From positions 1,785,297 to 1,849,296 of the forward strand of contig NZ_CP019936.1 of the NCBI RefSeq assembly GCF_002009425.1: a DNA stretch of 64,000 bases. Direction: 5' to 3'. Positions 22,846 through 31,389 of the stretch are shown here, piece by piece (positions within the stretch are counted from its first letter, which is position 1; every line of letters begins with the position of its first letter). The DNA comes from Thiosocius teredinicola (lineage in GTDB: Bacteria; Pseudomonadota; Gammaproteobacteria; Chromatiales; Chromatiaceae). The notes under the pieces are model-generated. The model had not been told where the DNA came from, made no database searches, and saw only the letters and a list, made by a program, of their open reading frames with translations. A program made the position numbers and the translations under genes.

Positions 22846-23628
22846 ATGCAGTCGACGCCGTGGCCTCAGCGGCTTGAATCGACCTTACTGCGGGCGGCGA
22901 TCTGGGCGCTCGTGGGTGTCATCTTCGGCTTTATCTTTGTCGTTCTGGTTGAGTTCCTGCGAGATCATCTACCGTTCATGGCCGCCATCCTGGTGGGTGC
23001 CGTGGGGGCATCGGCGCTGACTGCGCTGTTCTACGGCAGCATGCGCCTGACCGTGATGGTCGCCAATCTCACGTTCGTCGCGATGCTGCTGGTGACCTGG
23101 CAGAGCGGCGGACAGGTCAGCCTCAATATGCTGGTGCTGGCCGGTGCCCTCGTCGGATTGCCGGTCGGCGCGCTATATGGTCGCACCGACAAGCTTTCGC
23201 GCGTGTTCTGTGCCGACGCCAAGATCATCGCCGGCGCCTTTGCCGGCGCCGTTGGCGGTTTGCTGGTGTTCGTGATCGGGCTGGTATCGCCCGATTGGGC
23301 GGCGTCGAGAGCGGCTTGGGTCATTGCCCCGACGTCCGCCCTGGTCTACGTGACCGCTGCGCATTGGTTTGTCAGGCGATGCCGGGGTGTCTTACCGCCC
23401 ACCGGCGACGGCGCATTGGTGGGCGTCGGTGTCGGTGCGATGACCGGGCTGCTGTTCATGATCATGGCCGGTTCGCTCGACCCATCGCTGCTCGACAGCG
23501 ACACCATGCGTGCCTTTGCAACGCGCGTAGAGCACGCGTGGGGCGTGACCGTGATTGCCTGCGGTCTCGTGTGTGCGGTGGTCGGGGTAGCCCGTGCGTT
23601 GCTGGATGTTCCCTGGTACGACCTCTGA
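22846..23628 (+). CDS. Multi-pass inner membrane protein, unknown function
   Basis: A 260-residue hydrophobic protein with about seven predicted membrane segments (first at about 15-38, then 42-60, 66-80, 88-108, 126-150, 160-176, 194-212, and a last one near 235-252), many rich in Gly and Ala. I recognise no family motif. The start is supported by a strong GGGGAGGG at 22831-22838. It converges with mltF on the other side of a long hairpin. Membrane location is clear; function is unknown. Confidence 0.65.
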   Translation: MQSTPWPQRLESTLLRAAIWALVGVIFGFIFVVLVEFLRDHLPFMAAILVGAVGASALTALFYGSMRLTVMVANLTFVAMLLVTWQSGGQVSLNMLVLAGALVGLPVGALYGRTDKLSRVFCADAKIIAGAFAGAVGGLLVFVIGLVSPDWAASRAAWVIAPTSALVYVTAAHWFVRRCRGVLPPTGDGALVGVGVGAMTGLLFMIMAGSLDPSLLDSDTMRAFATRVEHAWGVTVIACGLVCAVVGVARALLDVPWYDL

Positions 23629-23831
23629 CGAATGCAGTGTCGCCCGGCCGGTCGCACGAGCGACGAAATGTAGGTGCCATACCCCTTCGATGCGCCTGCC
23701 TTGGTGCAGGATGAAGAACCCGGTTACGCCATCGCTTGAACAGATCGAGCGTTTCGTCGAAGCCGTATGCCATCCGAACAATCGTCCGGCGCAACACGCC
23801 AACGCTCGTCCTATCTTGAAGTAGTCCCTTT

Positions 23832-23865
23832 GCGTTGCAGTCGGTATGGCTTCCGGCTGCAACGC
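23832..23865. terminator. Long hairpin between convergent genes
   Basis: A 13-bp stem with one G-T wobble (GCGTTGCAGTCGG / CCGGCTGCAACGC) and an 8-base loop sits between the stops of the membrane protein gene and mltF, 10 bases from the mltF stop. Neither side has a T-tract, but the position between convergent genes suggests a bidirectional terminator or an mRNA 3' end stabiliser. Confidence 0.5.
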
Positions 23866-23875
23866 CTGGTGGCGT

Positions 23876-25324
23876 CTACAGATCCGGCTTCTGCTCTTCT
23901 TCGGCGGCCAACAGGCGGTCGCGCGTCGCGACATCGGTGGTCGTGGTGTACCACACGAGCAGGTCGTAGTAGTTACGGATGTTGTCGACATAGTTAACCG
24001 GCTCATTACCGCGTGCGAAGCCGTTCTTAACAGTCGAGTAGTATTCCTTTTTCGTCAGCAACGGCAGACGCTGTTTCACTTCCAACCACAGGTCCGGATT
24101 GCCGCCGTCGCGCTCGGTCAGGATGCGGGCATCTTCGAGGTGACCGAAACCCACGTTATAGCCGGCAAGGGTCAACCACAGGTGATGCGGTTCCTTGATC
24201 CTGGTCGGAATCTTGCGGCCGACGACCTTGAGATATTTGGCGCCACCGATAATGCTCTGCTGCGGATCGTTACGATCGGTCACGCCGACCTGGCGGGCGG
24301 TACCCTGGGTCAGCATCATGATGCCGCGTACACCGGTGGGCGAGACAGCATCTGCTTGCCAATGTGACTCCTGATAACCGATGGCCGCCAGCAGGCGCCA
24401 GTCGATCCCGGTGATGTCGGCGGCTTCTTCAAAAAGGTGTTGATAGTCGGGCAGGCGATCGCGCACGTGGCGCCAGAAATCGCGCGTGTCGACGAAGTTC
24501 ATGCGGCCCGAGTGGCCGAAATAGCGTGCCTGCAGACGCTGCAGATGACCGGTCTTCTGCGCTTGGCGCAAGAAATCATTGGCTGCGCTGAGCAGCGTGC
24601 CGTCTCCGCGTCGCGGAAAGGCCCAGGCGATGGGTTGCGGGTCGCCAAGCTCGAATGCAGTGGCTGCATGCTTGTACACCCGCCGGCTCAGCTCGACTTC
24701 GTTGGAGTCGACCACGGTCAGGCGTAGTTTACCTTCGTCGAGTTGTGACAGCAGCGTCTCGGTGCCGATACCGACGTACCTTTGCCACGTCAGGTTGGGA
24801 CGGTCATTGGACTTCAGCCGGTTGAGCGTTTCCTCGTGACTTGAGTCGGCAACGACATGCAGCTCGCCTTCAGCAATCTCATCCAGGCTTTTCGGCCGCT
24901 TAGTACCGCGCCGGTAAACCACCTGCTCGGTGACATATTCGTAGGGAAACGAAAAGCTCACACGTTCTCTTCGTTGTGCCGTCGCGGTCAGGCCGGCGGC
25001 GGCCATGTTGACCTTGCCGCTCGAGGTCGCCCCCAACAGGTCATCCAGGGTTTCGGGAAACACGAACTTGGGTTTGACCCCGAGGTGCTTGGCGAATGCG
25101 CGGATCAAGGCTACTTCGAAGCCATCCGGGCCTTCGGCCCCCTGGTGGTACACGGTGGGCGCGTGGCGGGTAGCCACGACCAGTTCGCCGCGCTGTTGCA
25201 CGCGTTCGAGCTCGGTGCTGCTGCCGTGCCGATACATCAGGAACAGCGCGGCCACGCCACAGAACAACAGCGTGGCGGCCATGACGATGGCGGCAAACCG
25301 GGCTTCGCGTGCGGTGCGTTGCAT
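23876..25324 (-). CDS. mltF: Membrane-bound lytic murein transglycosylase F
   Basis: Cleaves peptidoglycan glycan strands to 1,6-anhydro products. The 482-residue protein has an N-terminal membrane anchor/signal (about 10-30), a periplasmic substrate-binding-protein-like domain (about 40-270, starting RGELVVATRHAPTVYHQG) and a C-terminal SLT domain (about 285-460) with the catalytic Glu in AIGYQESHWQ and the GIMMLTQGTA and GYNVGFGH motifs. The ATG at 25324 is chosen; upstream sequence in the frame shows no similarity. It is divergent from hrpB across 275 bases in which I see no gene or clear promoter. Confidence 0.93.
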   Translation of the reverse strand: MQRTAREARFAAIVMAATLLFCGVAALFLMYRHGSSTELERVQQRGELVVATRHAPTVYHQGAEGPDGFEVALIRAFAKHLGVKPKFVFPETLDDLLGATSSGKVNMAAAGLTATAQRRERVSFSFPYEYVTEQVVYRRGTKRPKSLDEIAEGELHVVADSSHEETLNRLKSNDRPNLTWQRYVGIGTETLLSQLDEGKLRLTVVDSNEVELSRRVYKHAATAFELGDPQPIAWAFPRRGDGTLLSAANDFLRQAQKTGHLQRLQARYFGHSGRMNFVDTRDFWRHVRDRLPDYQHLFEEAADITGIDWRLLAAIGYQESHWQADAVSPTGVRGIMMLTQGTARQVGVTDRNDPQQSIIGGAKYLKVVGRKIPTRIKEPHHLWLTLAGYNVGFGHLEDARILTERDGGNPDLWLEVKQRLPLLTKKEYYSTVKNGFARGNEPVNYVDNIRNYYDLLVWYTTTTDVATRDRLLAAEEEQKPDL

Positions 25325-25599
25325 GGCTGGGTGGGGTGTTATCCGCGCGCGGCGGCTACAGGTAGAATCGGCACAGTGAAAAGTTCCATATCGCTGTCGG
25401 CACTGGTTAGTTTTTCGATCGATCCGGGAGAAACTGAACCCGCATCTGCCGTGTTTCGCGGCGCAAGTCTTGGCCTTTGCGGATCGCCATTCCGGCGCCC
25501 GGCACGTCACTTCGTCCGCGGGGGCTGGCGAAAGGTTCCCACCTCGGCAGACGTGTCACGCAGATCGAGGCAGACGTCACCGTTTTCGGAAGATAGCCA

Positions 25600-28128
25600 G
25601 TGAAACGACAAAAAGCCACCATCGACGAGCTGCCGGATCTGCCAGTCAAGGCTAGGGCGGCCGAATTGTGCGCGGCTTTGCGTGATGGCCACCTGATACT
25701 CAGTGCGGAGCCGGGCTCCGGAAAGACGACCTTGGCGCCGTTGCTGCTGCTGGACGAGACCTGGCTTGCCGGGCGCAAGATCGTGATGCTCGAGCCGCGA
25801 CGACCGGCGGCGCGGATGGCGGCACGACGCATGGCGGCATTGCTGAACGAACCCGTCGGTGGAACCGTCGGCTACCAGGTGCGCTTCGACCGTAAGGTAT
25901 CGGCCGACACCCGGATCGAGGTGTTGACCGAGGGGCTCCTGCTGCGTCGCCTGCAGGCCGATCCCGAGCTCAGCGATGTCGGTCTGCTGATCTTCGATGA
26001 GTTTCACGAACGCAACCTGCAGACCGACCTGTCGCTGGCCTTGGCGCTCGATGTTGTCGACAGCCTGCGGCAAGACCTGCGATTGCTCGTGATGTCGGCA
26101 TCGATCGATGCCGCGCCGCTGGCCAGACTGCTGCCGGCGGCGGTGTTGTCCGTCGAAGGCCGTACCTTTCCGGTGTCGATCCGGCATGCCGACCAGGATG
26201 CCGAACTCCGCGACCCCGTGCCTGCCTGTCTGCGCGCCTTGGCTCAGGCAATCGACGAAACGAGCGGCGATGTGCTGGTCTTCCTGCCTGGCCGGCGTGA
26301 GATCGATTTGCTGCGCGAACAAGCAATCGAACGCTGGGGCCAGACACTGCGCGTTGAGTCGTTATACGGCGACATGAGCGCCGAAGAGCAGGACAGGGTG
26401 CTGTACGGTCACGGCCAACAGCGTCGCGTCATCTTGTCGACCGACATCGCCGAAACCAGCCTGACGATCGAAGGCATCGGTGCGGTCGTCGACAGCGGCC
26501 TGGCGCGCAAGCCGCTGTTCGATCCAAATACCGGCCTGACCCGATTGGAAACTCGCTGGATCAGCAAGGCCTCGGCGTTGCAGCGCAGCGGGCGTGCCGG
26601 GCGCTTGGGGCCTGGAAGCTGTTTCAGGGCATGGTCGACCGCCCGCCAGCAACGCTTGACCGATTGGACACCCGCCGAGATCAGTGAGGCGGATCTGGCG
26701 CCTCTCGTCTTGGAACTTGCGAACTGGGGCGTCGATTCGGCCGATCAGCTGCGCTGGCTCGATCCACCCAGCAAAGCGCATTGGACGCAGGCGGCCGACC
26801 TGTTGCATCAGCTCGGTGCGGTAGATGCAGAAGGGCGGATCAACGCCGTGGGTCGCGACATGGCCCGGCTGCCGGTGCACCCGCGCCTGGCGCACCTTCT
26901 GGCCGGTGCGGGTGCTCACAAGGCGCGCCGGCTGGCGGCGGATATCGCCGCCCTGTTGTCGGAACGCGATCCGCTACGCGCCGACCGGCGTATCGACGGC
27001 GGTGCCGACATTAGCTCGCGACTGGATGCACTCGCCAATTGGCGCTCCGACAAGGCGGGGGTGCGCAACGCCATCGGTCTGCGTCGGATCGACCAGACGG
27101 CGCAGCAATTGATGCGCCTGCTGGGCGACCGAGGCGACGACGGTGCGACCGTGATGTCGCCGGGCAGGGCGCTTGCGCTGGCGTATCCGGATCGCGTCGC
27201 GATGTGCACGTCGGCAGACGGTCGACGCTACCTGATGCGCAACGGTCGTGCCGCGCTGTTGCGCGAATCCGATGCCCTGGCGGGGGCACGCTACCTGGCG
27301 GTCGGCGAGGTCGACGCCGGTCGGCGAGATGGCGTGATTCGGCTCGCAGCGCCATTGTCGGAGCTTGAGTTCGATGAGCTGTTCGCCGATGCGATCGTGT
27401 CGCGTAGAGAGGTGCGCTGGGATGCAAAACAACAGGACGTGATCGCACGGCGCGTGCGCCGGCTCGATGCAATCACGCTCAGCGAAAAAGCCGATGCGCT
27501 TGGACCTGATGATCCGGTCGATCAGGTACTGTTCGAGCAGTTGCGCAGGCAGGGTCTGTTCAGTGTGTTCAAGGATCCGGCGCAACTGCGTGCGCGAATG
27601 ATGTGGATGCGCAGCGTCGATCCCGACAAGGACTGGCCCGACGTCTCGGAAAAAGCCTTGCTGGACAATCTCGACGAATGGCTGGCGCCCTGGTTGAAGT
27701 CGGGCGTGGGGGTAGCTCAACTGCGCAAGCTGTCACTAGCCGACATGCTGACCGCCTTTCTGGGCTGGGAGCGCATGCAACAACTGGATGCGCTGTTGCC
27801 GACGCATCTCGACACCCCGGCCGGTACCCGGCGCAGCATCGACTATGCGGTGGACGATGGTGCAGTGCTGGCTGTCCCGCTGCAGGAGGTGTTGGGGATG
27901 CACGAAAGCCCGCAGTTGGCTCATGGCAAGGTACCGCTCGTATTGCATTTGCTATCGCCGGCGGGACGGCCGCTGCAGGTCACGTCGGATCTATCCGCCT
28001 TTTGGGCGGGCGCCTACAACGAGGTCAAAAAGGAGATGCGGGGTCGTTACCCCAAGCACTACTGGCCCGATAATCCTGCCGACGCGCAGGCCACGCGGTT
28101 TACCAAGCGTCGGATGCGCGACGGCTGA
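25600..28128 (+). CDS. hrpB: ATP-dependent helicase HrpB
   Basis: DEAH/RHA-type helicase of unclear cellular role. The 842-residue protein shows Walker A GSGKTT at 39-44, DEFH at 133-136, the SAS-type motif III (VMSASIDAAP), motif V (STDIAETSLTIEG) and motif VI (QRSGRAGRLGPG), then HA2, OB and the HrpB-specific C-terminal domain ending RGRYPKHYWPDNP. The start is GTG at 25600 (KRQKATIDELPDLPV). It converges with the response regulator gene 7 bases away. Confidence 0.95.
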   Translation: MKRQKATIDELPDLPVKARAAELCAALRDGHLILSAEPGSGKTTLAPLLLLDETWLAGRKIVMLEPRRPAARMAARRMAALLNEPVGGTVGYQVRFDRKVSADTRIEVLTEGLLLRRLQADPELSDVGLLIFDEFHERNLQTDLSLALALDVVDSLRQDLRLLVMSASIDAAPLARLLPAAVLSVEGRTFPVSIRHADQDAELRDPVPACLRALAQAIDETSGDVLVFLPGRREIDLLREQAIERWGQTLRVESLYGDMSAEEQDRVLYGHGQQRRVILSTDIAETSLTIEGIGAVVDSGLARKPLFDPNTGLTRLETRWISKASALQRSGRAGRLGPGSCFRAWSTARQQRLTDWTPAEISEADLAPLVLELANWGVDSADQLRWLDPPSKAHWTQAADLLHQLGAVDAEGRINAVGRDMARLPVHPRLAHLLAGAGAHKARRLAADIAALLSERDPLRADRRIDGGADISSRLDALANWRSDKAGVRNAIGLRRIDQTAQQLMRLLGDRGDDGATVMSPGRALALAYPDRVAMCTSADGRRYLMRNGRAALLRESDALAGARYLAVGEVDAGRRDGVIRLAAPLSELEFDELFADAIVSRREVRWDAKQQDVIARRVRRLDAITLSEKADALGPDDPVDQVLFEQLRRQGLFSVFKDPAQLRARMMWMRSVDPDKDWPDVSEKALLDNLDEWLAPWLKSGVGVAQLRKLSLADMLTAFLGWERMQQLDALLPTHLDTPAGTRRSIDYAVDDGAVLAVPLQEVLGMHESPQLAHGKVPLVLHLLSPAGRPLQVTSDLSAFWAGAYNEVKKEMRGRYPKHYWPDNPADAQATRFTKRRMRDG

Positions 28129-28135
28129 AGCCGGC

Positions 28136-28939
28136 TCAGTCGGTCGTTGCCACCATCTGTCGGATCAGCTGGCGCACCGTCGACGGTTCAAACGGTTTGT
28201 CACAGATCGCCGAAACACCGCTCTCGTGCACCGCGGCGAGGCGGTTTTCGTTTTCTTCGCTGGTTACCATCAGTACGGGTAGCGAAGACTGGGTCGACTG
28301 TTGGCGGATGTGGTCCACCAGTTCTTTGCCATCCATGTGCGGCATGTTGTAGTCGGTAACGACGAAGTCATAGAAGTTCTGGTTGAGCATCTCCAAAGCA
28401 TGCAGACCGTTCTCGGCCTGATCGATGCGCTGGATACCCAAGGAACCAAGAATGCGCGCGATGTGTTTGCGCGCGAACGGGCTATCGTCAACCACCAGCA
28501 CCTGCAGGGCATCGGCGTCCAGTTCGCCCATCTCCATCGGGTTTTCGTCCAACAGGTCCAACGTGGTGCTCAACGCGGTGTTGAGCTCGGCGTCGGTAAA
28601 GGGTTTAGGCAGAATGCCCACAACGCCGGCCTGGCGGATCGGGTCGAGATAGCGAAAACGCGTCTCGCTGGAGATCAGCATGAACGGTGTGTCCGGGTGC
28701 GACTTTGATTCACGAATCCTGTGGACCAGGTCGGTACCGGTCATATCAGGCAGATATAAGGAGCTGATCACCAGGTCGGGTTCTTCCTGGTCCAACAGGG
28801 TCAGTGCCTGTTCCCCGGAATCGGCTTCGATGATCGAACAGATGCCGTTGTTTTCCAGTGCCCGGTTGATGATTCGACGTTGGGTGGATGACGGTTCCAC
28901 CACGAGAACAGCCAATTCCGTCAGACTGATTTCCGCCAT
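28136..28939 (-). CDS. Two-receiver response regulator, first receiver degenerate
   Basis: A 267-residue protein made of two CheY-like receiver domains and nothing else. The second (about 145-260) is canonical: acidic pair D151-D152, phosphoacceptor D196 (VVTDYNMP), T226 or S227 and K248 (CDKPF). In the first (about 8-125) the phosphoacceptor position is Ser 60 (DLVISSLYLP) and the acidic pair is replaced by EP, while K112 (PKPF) remains. The first domain should not be phosphorylated in the usual way and probably serves dimerisation or binding. No output domain, so it likely acts by protein contact. No kinase gene is adjacent. Confidence 0.88.
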   Translation of the reverse strand: MAEISLTELAVLVVEPSSTQRRIINRALENNGICSIIEADSGEQALTLLDQEEPDLVISSLYLPDMTGTDLVHRIRESKSHPDTPFMLISSETRFRYLDPIRQAGVVGILPKPFTDAELNTALSTTLDLLDENPMEMGELDADALQVLVVDDSPFARKHIARILGSLGIQRIDQAENGLHALEMLNQNFYDFVVTDYNMPHMDGKELVDHIRQQSTQSSLPVLMVTSEENENRLAAVHESGVSAICDKPFEPSTVRQLIRQMVATTD

Positions 28940-29086
28940 CCCTTTCCTCGGTGCAGTGTTGCGCTGAAACTTTATCGGCGGCTTGACCTATGTCTTTAAA
29001 AACGCTGGGAAACCTCAGACGGTACAGGGAAATTCTGGCAAACTGCGCAGCTATAACGAACTGAATTTGGTCGAGGTGTCAGCGAC

Positions 29087-29302
29087 GTGGCCGAGCAGAA
29101 AGATAAACTGTCGTTTTTTCAGGTGCTTGCCAGCGTGGCCTCATCATTCTTCGGGGTGCAGAAGAACGCCACCCGCGAACGCGACTTCAAACACGGGCGG
29201 GCGCGTGACTTCATCTTCGTCGGCATTTTTCTTACTGTCGCATTCATTCTTGTGGTTTGGGGCGTTGTCCAGTTGGTGATGAAGGTTGCCGCTCCGACGT
29301 GA
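29087..29302 (+). CDS. DUF2970 family small membrane protein
   Basis: A 71-residue protein with a GTG start (AEQKDKLSFFQVLASVASSFFGVQKNATRERDF) and one C-terminal membrane helix (about 42-65, FIFVGIFLTVAFILVVWGVV). The cytosolic VLASVxxSFFGVQ...RDF block is the DUF2970 signature found in many Gamma- and Betaproteobacteria. Function is unknown. It stands alone, 101 bases before the DUF937 gene. Confidence 0.8.
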   Translation: MAEQKDKLSFFQVLASVASSFFGVQKNATRERDFKHGRARDFIFVGIFLTVAFILVVWGVVQLVMKVAAPT

Positions 29303-29403
29303 GCCCCGCTGTCTGCCGTGGCGGCGGGATTGGTAGAGCATGGGGCTGTGCCGAGGTGGCTGCCCCGTATCGTTTTCGGGTTGATCCGAGGGGAGGACGA
29401 GCC

Positions 29404-29967
29404 ATGAATCTGTTGGAAATGGTGATGGGTGCGCAGGGCGGCGATGTCGTCAGCCAGGTGGCAAATCGCTTTCAGCTTGACGAGGGGCAGGCCAGGTCGG
29501 CCATGGGGGCATTGATCCCGGCCTTGTCGCGCGGGATAAGTCGCAACGCCAGCGAACCGCAGGGCTTAGACGACCTGATCGGTGCGCTGGCCAACGGCAA
29601 TCACAGTCAGTATCTGGAGCAGCCACAGAAACTCGGTGATCCGTCGACGGTTGACGAAGGTAACGGCATTCTCGGCCACGTGTTCGGTAGCAAGGACGTC
29701 AGCCGTCAAGTCGCGGCCAAGGCCTCAGAGAGCACCGGTATCGACAGTGGCATCCTGAAGCAGATGTTGCCGGTGCTGGCCAGCGTGGCCATGGGGGCGA
29801 TGTCGAAGAACGGATTCGGTTCGGCGGTCGGTGCGGGATCGGTCAACCAACTCGCGGGCGGTCAGGACAGCGGGATCGGCGGCATGTTGGCGAGCTTTCT
29901 CGATGCCGATAAGGACGGATCGGTCATCGACGATGTACTCGGTATGGCGAGCAAGTTTCTGCGTTGA
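29404..29967 (+). CDS. DUF937 domain protein
   Basis: A 187-residue protein with the DUF937 N-terminal half (MNLLEMVMGAQGGDVVSQVANRFQLDE) and a Gly/Ser/Met-rich C-terminal half. Related YidB-like families are common but lack an established function. The ATG at 29404 has GGGGAGGA upstream; the open frame extends further upstream but without family similarity. It converges with the GTPase gene across a strong hairpin. Confidence 0.8.
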   Translation: MNLLEMVMGAQGGDVVSQVANRFQLDEGQARSAMGALIPALSRGISRNASEPQGLDDLIGALANGNHSQYLEQPQKLGDPSTVDEGNGILGHVFGSKDVSRQVAAKASESTGIDSGILKQMLPVLASVAMGAMSKNGFGSAVGAGSVNQLAGGQDSGIGGMLASFLDADKDGSVIDDVLGMASKFLR

Positions 29968-29982
29968 TCCTTCTTGACTAGA

Positions 29983-30014
29983 CCGGTGTCGACGGCCAGC
30001 GTCGTCGATACCGG
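29983..30014. terminator. Hairpin between DUF937 and GTPase genes
   Basis: A 12-bp stem with one G-T pair (CCGGTGTCGACG / CGTCGATACCGG) and an 8-base loop fills the gap between the two convergent stop codons, 2 bases from the GTPase stop. No T-tract on either side. It is probably a bidirectional terminator or 3' end stabiliser. Confidence 0.55.
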
Positions 30015-30015
30015 C

Positions 30016-31389
30016 TCAACCTGCCTGTTCGCCGGGGCGCAAGCGCTGGCGGATGTCTTTCTTGGCCTGGTCGATGATCGAGTCGCGATCCAGGCTGTCG
30101 AGTATCTCGCGCACTGCGAGTTTGGGGCCTGCATCGCCCCACGATTTGCCGTTGGCGAGGTAACGCTCGGCGGCACGTCCGACCACGTAGGTGCTGTAGT
30201 ACGCAACTGCGCCCTGCGCAGCGCCGGTGACTGCGGCAGACAGGCCGCCGGTGCCCAGCTTCAACGCCGTGGAAACCAGATGCACCGCCCACACCGTGCC
30301 CATCAGCAGCAGCATCTGCGCGCCGATCGTCTTCACCAGGCTGCCGGCCTCGTTGCGACTCAGCGGCAGCCCGTAGGCCTTCGAGAGATGGACCACCATC
30401 GTGACGTCGACCACCGCGGCCGCAACCAGGTCGGCGACCGGCACCGGGTTGATTGCAACCGCCACACCCTTGGCGATACACCAAGTGCGAATCACGCGAT
30501 CCCCCAGCGTGCGTCGTGCGTCGAGTACGCGATCGGCAACCTGGTCGCTGAGTTCGCCGGCGAACAGTGAGGCATTGAGTGCCGCCAGCGTCTTGCCCTC
30601 CGCCTCGATAACCTTCCATAGACGCGCCTTGAGTTCGGCGATATCCGGCGGCGACTGGCGTTGTTGCTCCACCTCGTTGCCCGCCTCGTCGACCCTGATT
30701 ACCCACTGCGGTACCGGTTGTGCCGCGGCGAACACCAGGTTGGCCGGATTGATCAGGCCGCGGGTGCGTTCCAGCAAGACGTTGCCCAGTACCTCGCGTT
30801 CATGTTGGTTGTAGCGGTCGATCTTGTTGAGCACCAGGATCAGCGGGCGTTCCTGCTTGGCCAGCGCGCGCAGTGCCTGCAGCTCGATGTGGGTCAGGTC
30901 GCCGTCGACCACGAATAACACCAGGTCCGAACGGTTGGCGACGTCCTTGGCGAGTTGTTCGCGGCCTTCGCCATCTACCTCGTTGATGCCGGGAGTATCG
31001 ATCAGAAAGACGTTGCCGTCCTGAAACTCGTGCCATTGTCCCTGTTGCACGGTACGGGTTTCGCCATGCAAGGGGCTGGTGGAAAAAACGGCCTGGCCGA
31101 GCAGGGCATTGACCAATGCGGACTTGCCCACGCTGACGCGGCCGAACACGGCGATGTGAATATGGCCGTGCTCCAGCTTGTCGAGCATCGTTTGCACTTC
31201 GCGGTAGTCGTCGGCCAGCGATGACCGTACCTCTTCGGGTACGCGCTCGTCGGCCAACAGCTCGCGCAGGCTTTCGCGAGCGAGCGCAAGGTGGCTGTCG
31301 CCCGCGGTATCAGGGTTGTTGTCGGGCGTCGCGGGCTTGCTGGACAACCAGCTTGGCCACGCCACGCGCAGACGTTTCCATATTTTCAC
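30016..31389 (-). CDS. Membrane-associated GTPase with DUF697-like C-terminus (second of pair)
   Basis: A GTPase of the Era/dynamin-like group with P-loop GRVSVGKSALVNALLG, G3 DTPG and G4 NKID, in the order usual for the class, followed by helical and glycine/alanine-rich hydrophobic segments resembling DUF697 (VADLVAAAVVDVTMVVHLSKAYGLPLS). A GTG at 31389 is preferred (457 residues): AAGGA lies 8 bases upstream, and it overlaps the end of the upstream GTPase gene by 80 bases. A longer frame starts at 31440. It forms an operon with its paralogue; such pairs may assemble together on membranes. The exact role is unknown. Confidence 0.8.
   Translation of the reverse strand: MKIWKRLRVAWPSWLSSKPATPDNNPDTAGDSHLALARESLRELLADERVPEEVRSSLADDYREVQTMLDKLEHGHIHIAVFGRVSVGKSALVNALLGQAVFSTSPLHGETRTVQQGQWHEFQDGNVFLIDTPGINEVDGEGREQLAKDVANRSDLVLFVVDGDLTHIELQALRALAKQERPLILVLNKIDRYNQHEREVLGNVLLERTRGLINPANLVFAAAQPVPQWVIRVDEAGNEVEQQRQSPPDIAELKARLWKVIEAEGKTLAALNASLFAGELSDQVADRVLDARRTLGDRVIRTWCIAKGVAVAINPVPVADLVAAAVVDVTMVVHLSKAYGLPLSRNEAGSLVKTIGAQMLLLMGTVWAVHLVSTALKLGTGGLSAAVTGAAQGAVAYYSTYVVGRAAERYLANGKSWGDAGPKLAVREILDSLDRDSIIDQAKKDIRQRLRPGEQAG

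Noticed and set aside
28983-29279. 98-codon frame overlapping the DUF2970 gene
   Set aside because: Covers the DUF2970 gene in another frame; the DUF2970 product has a clear family signature and membrane helix.
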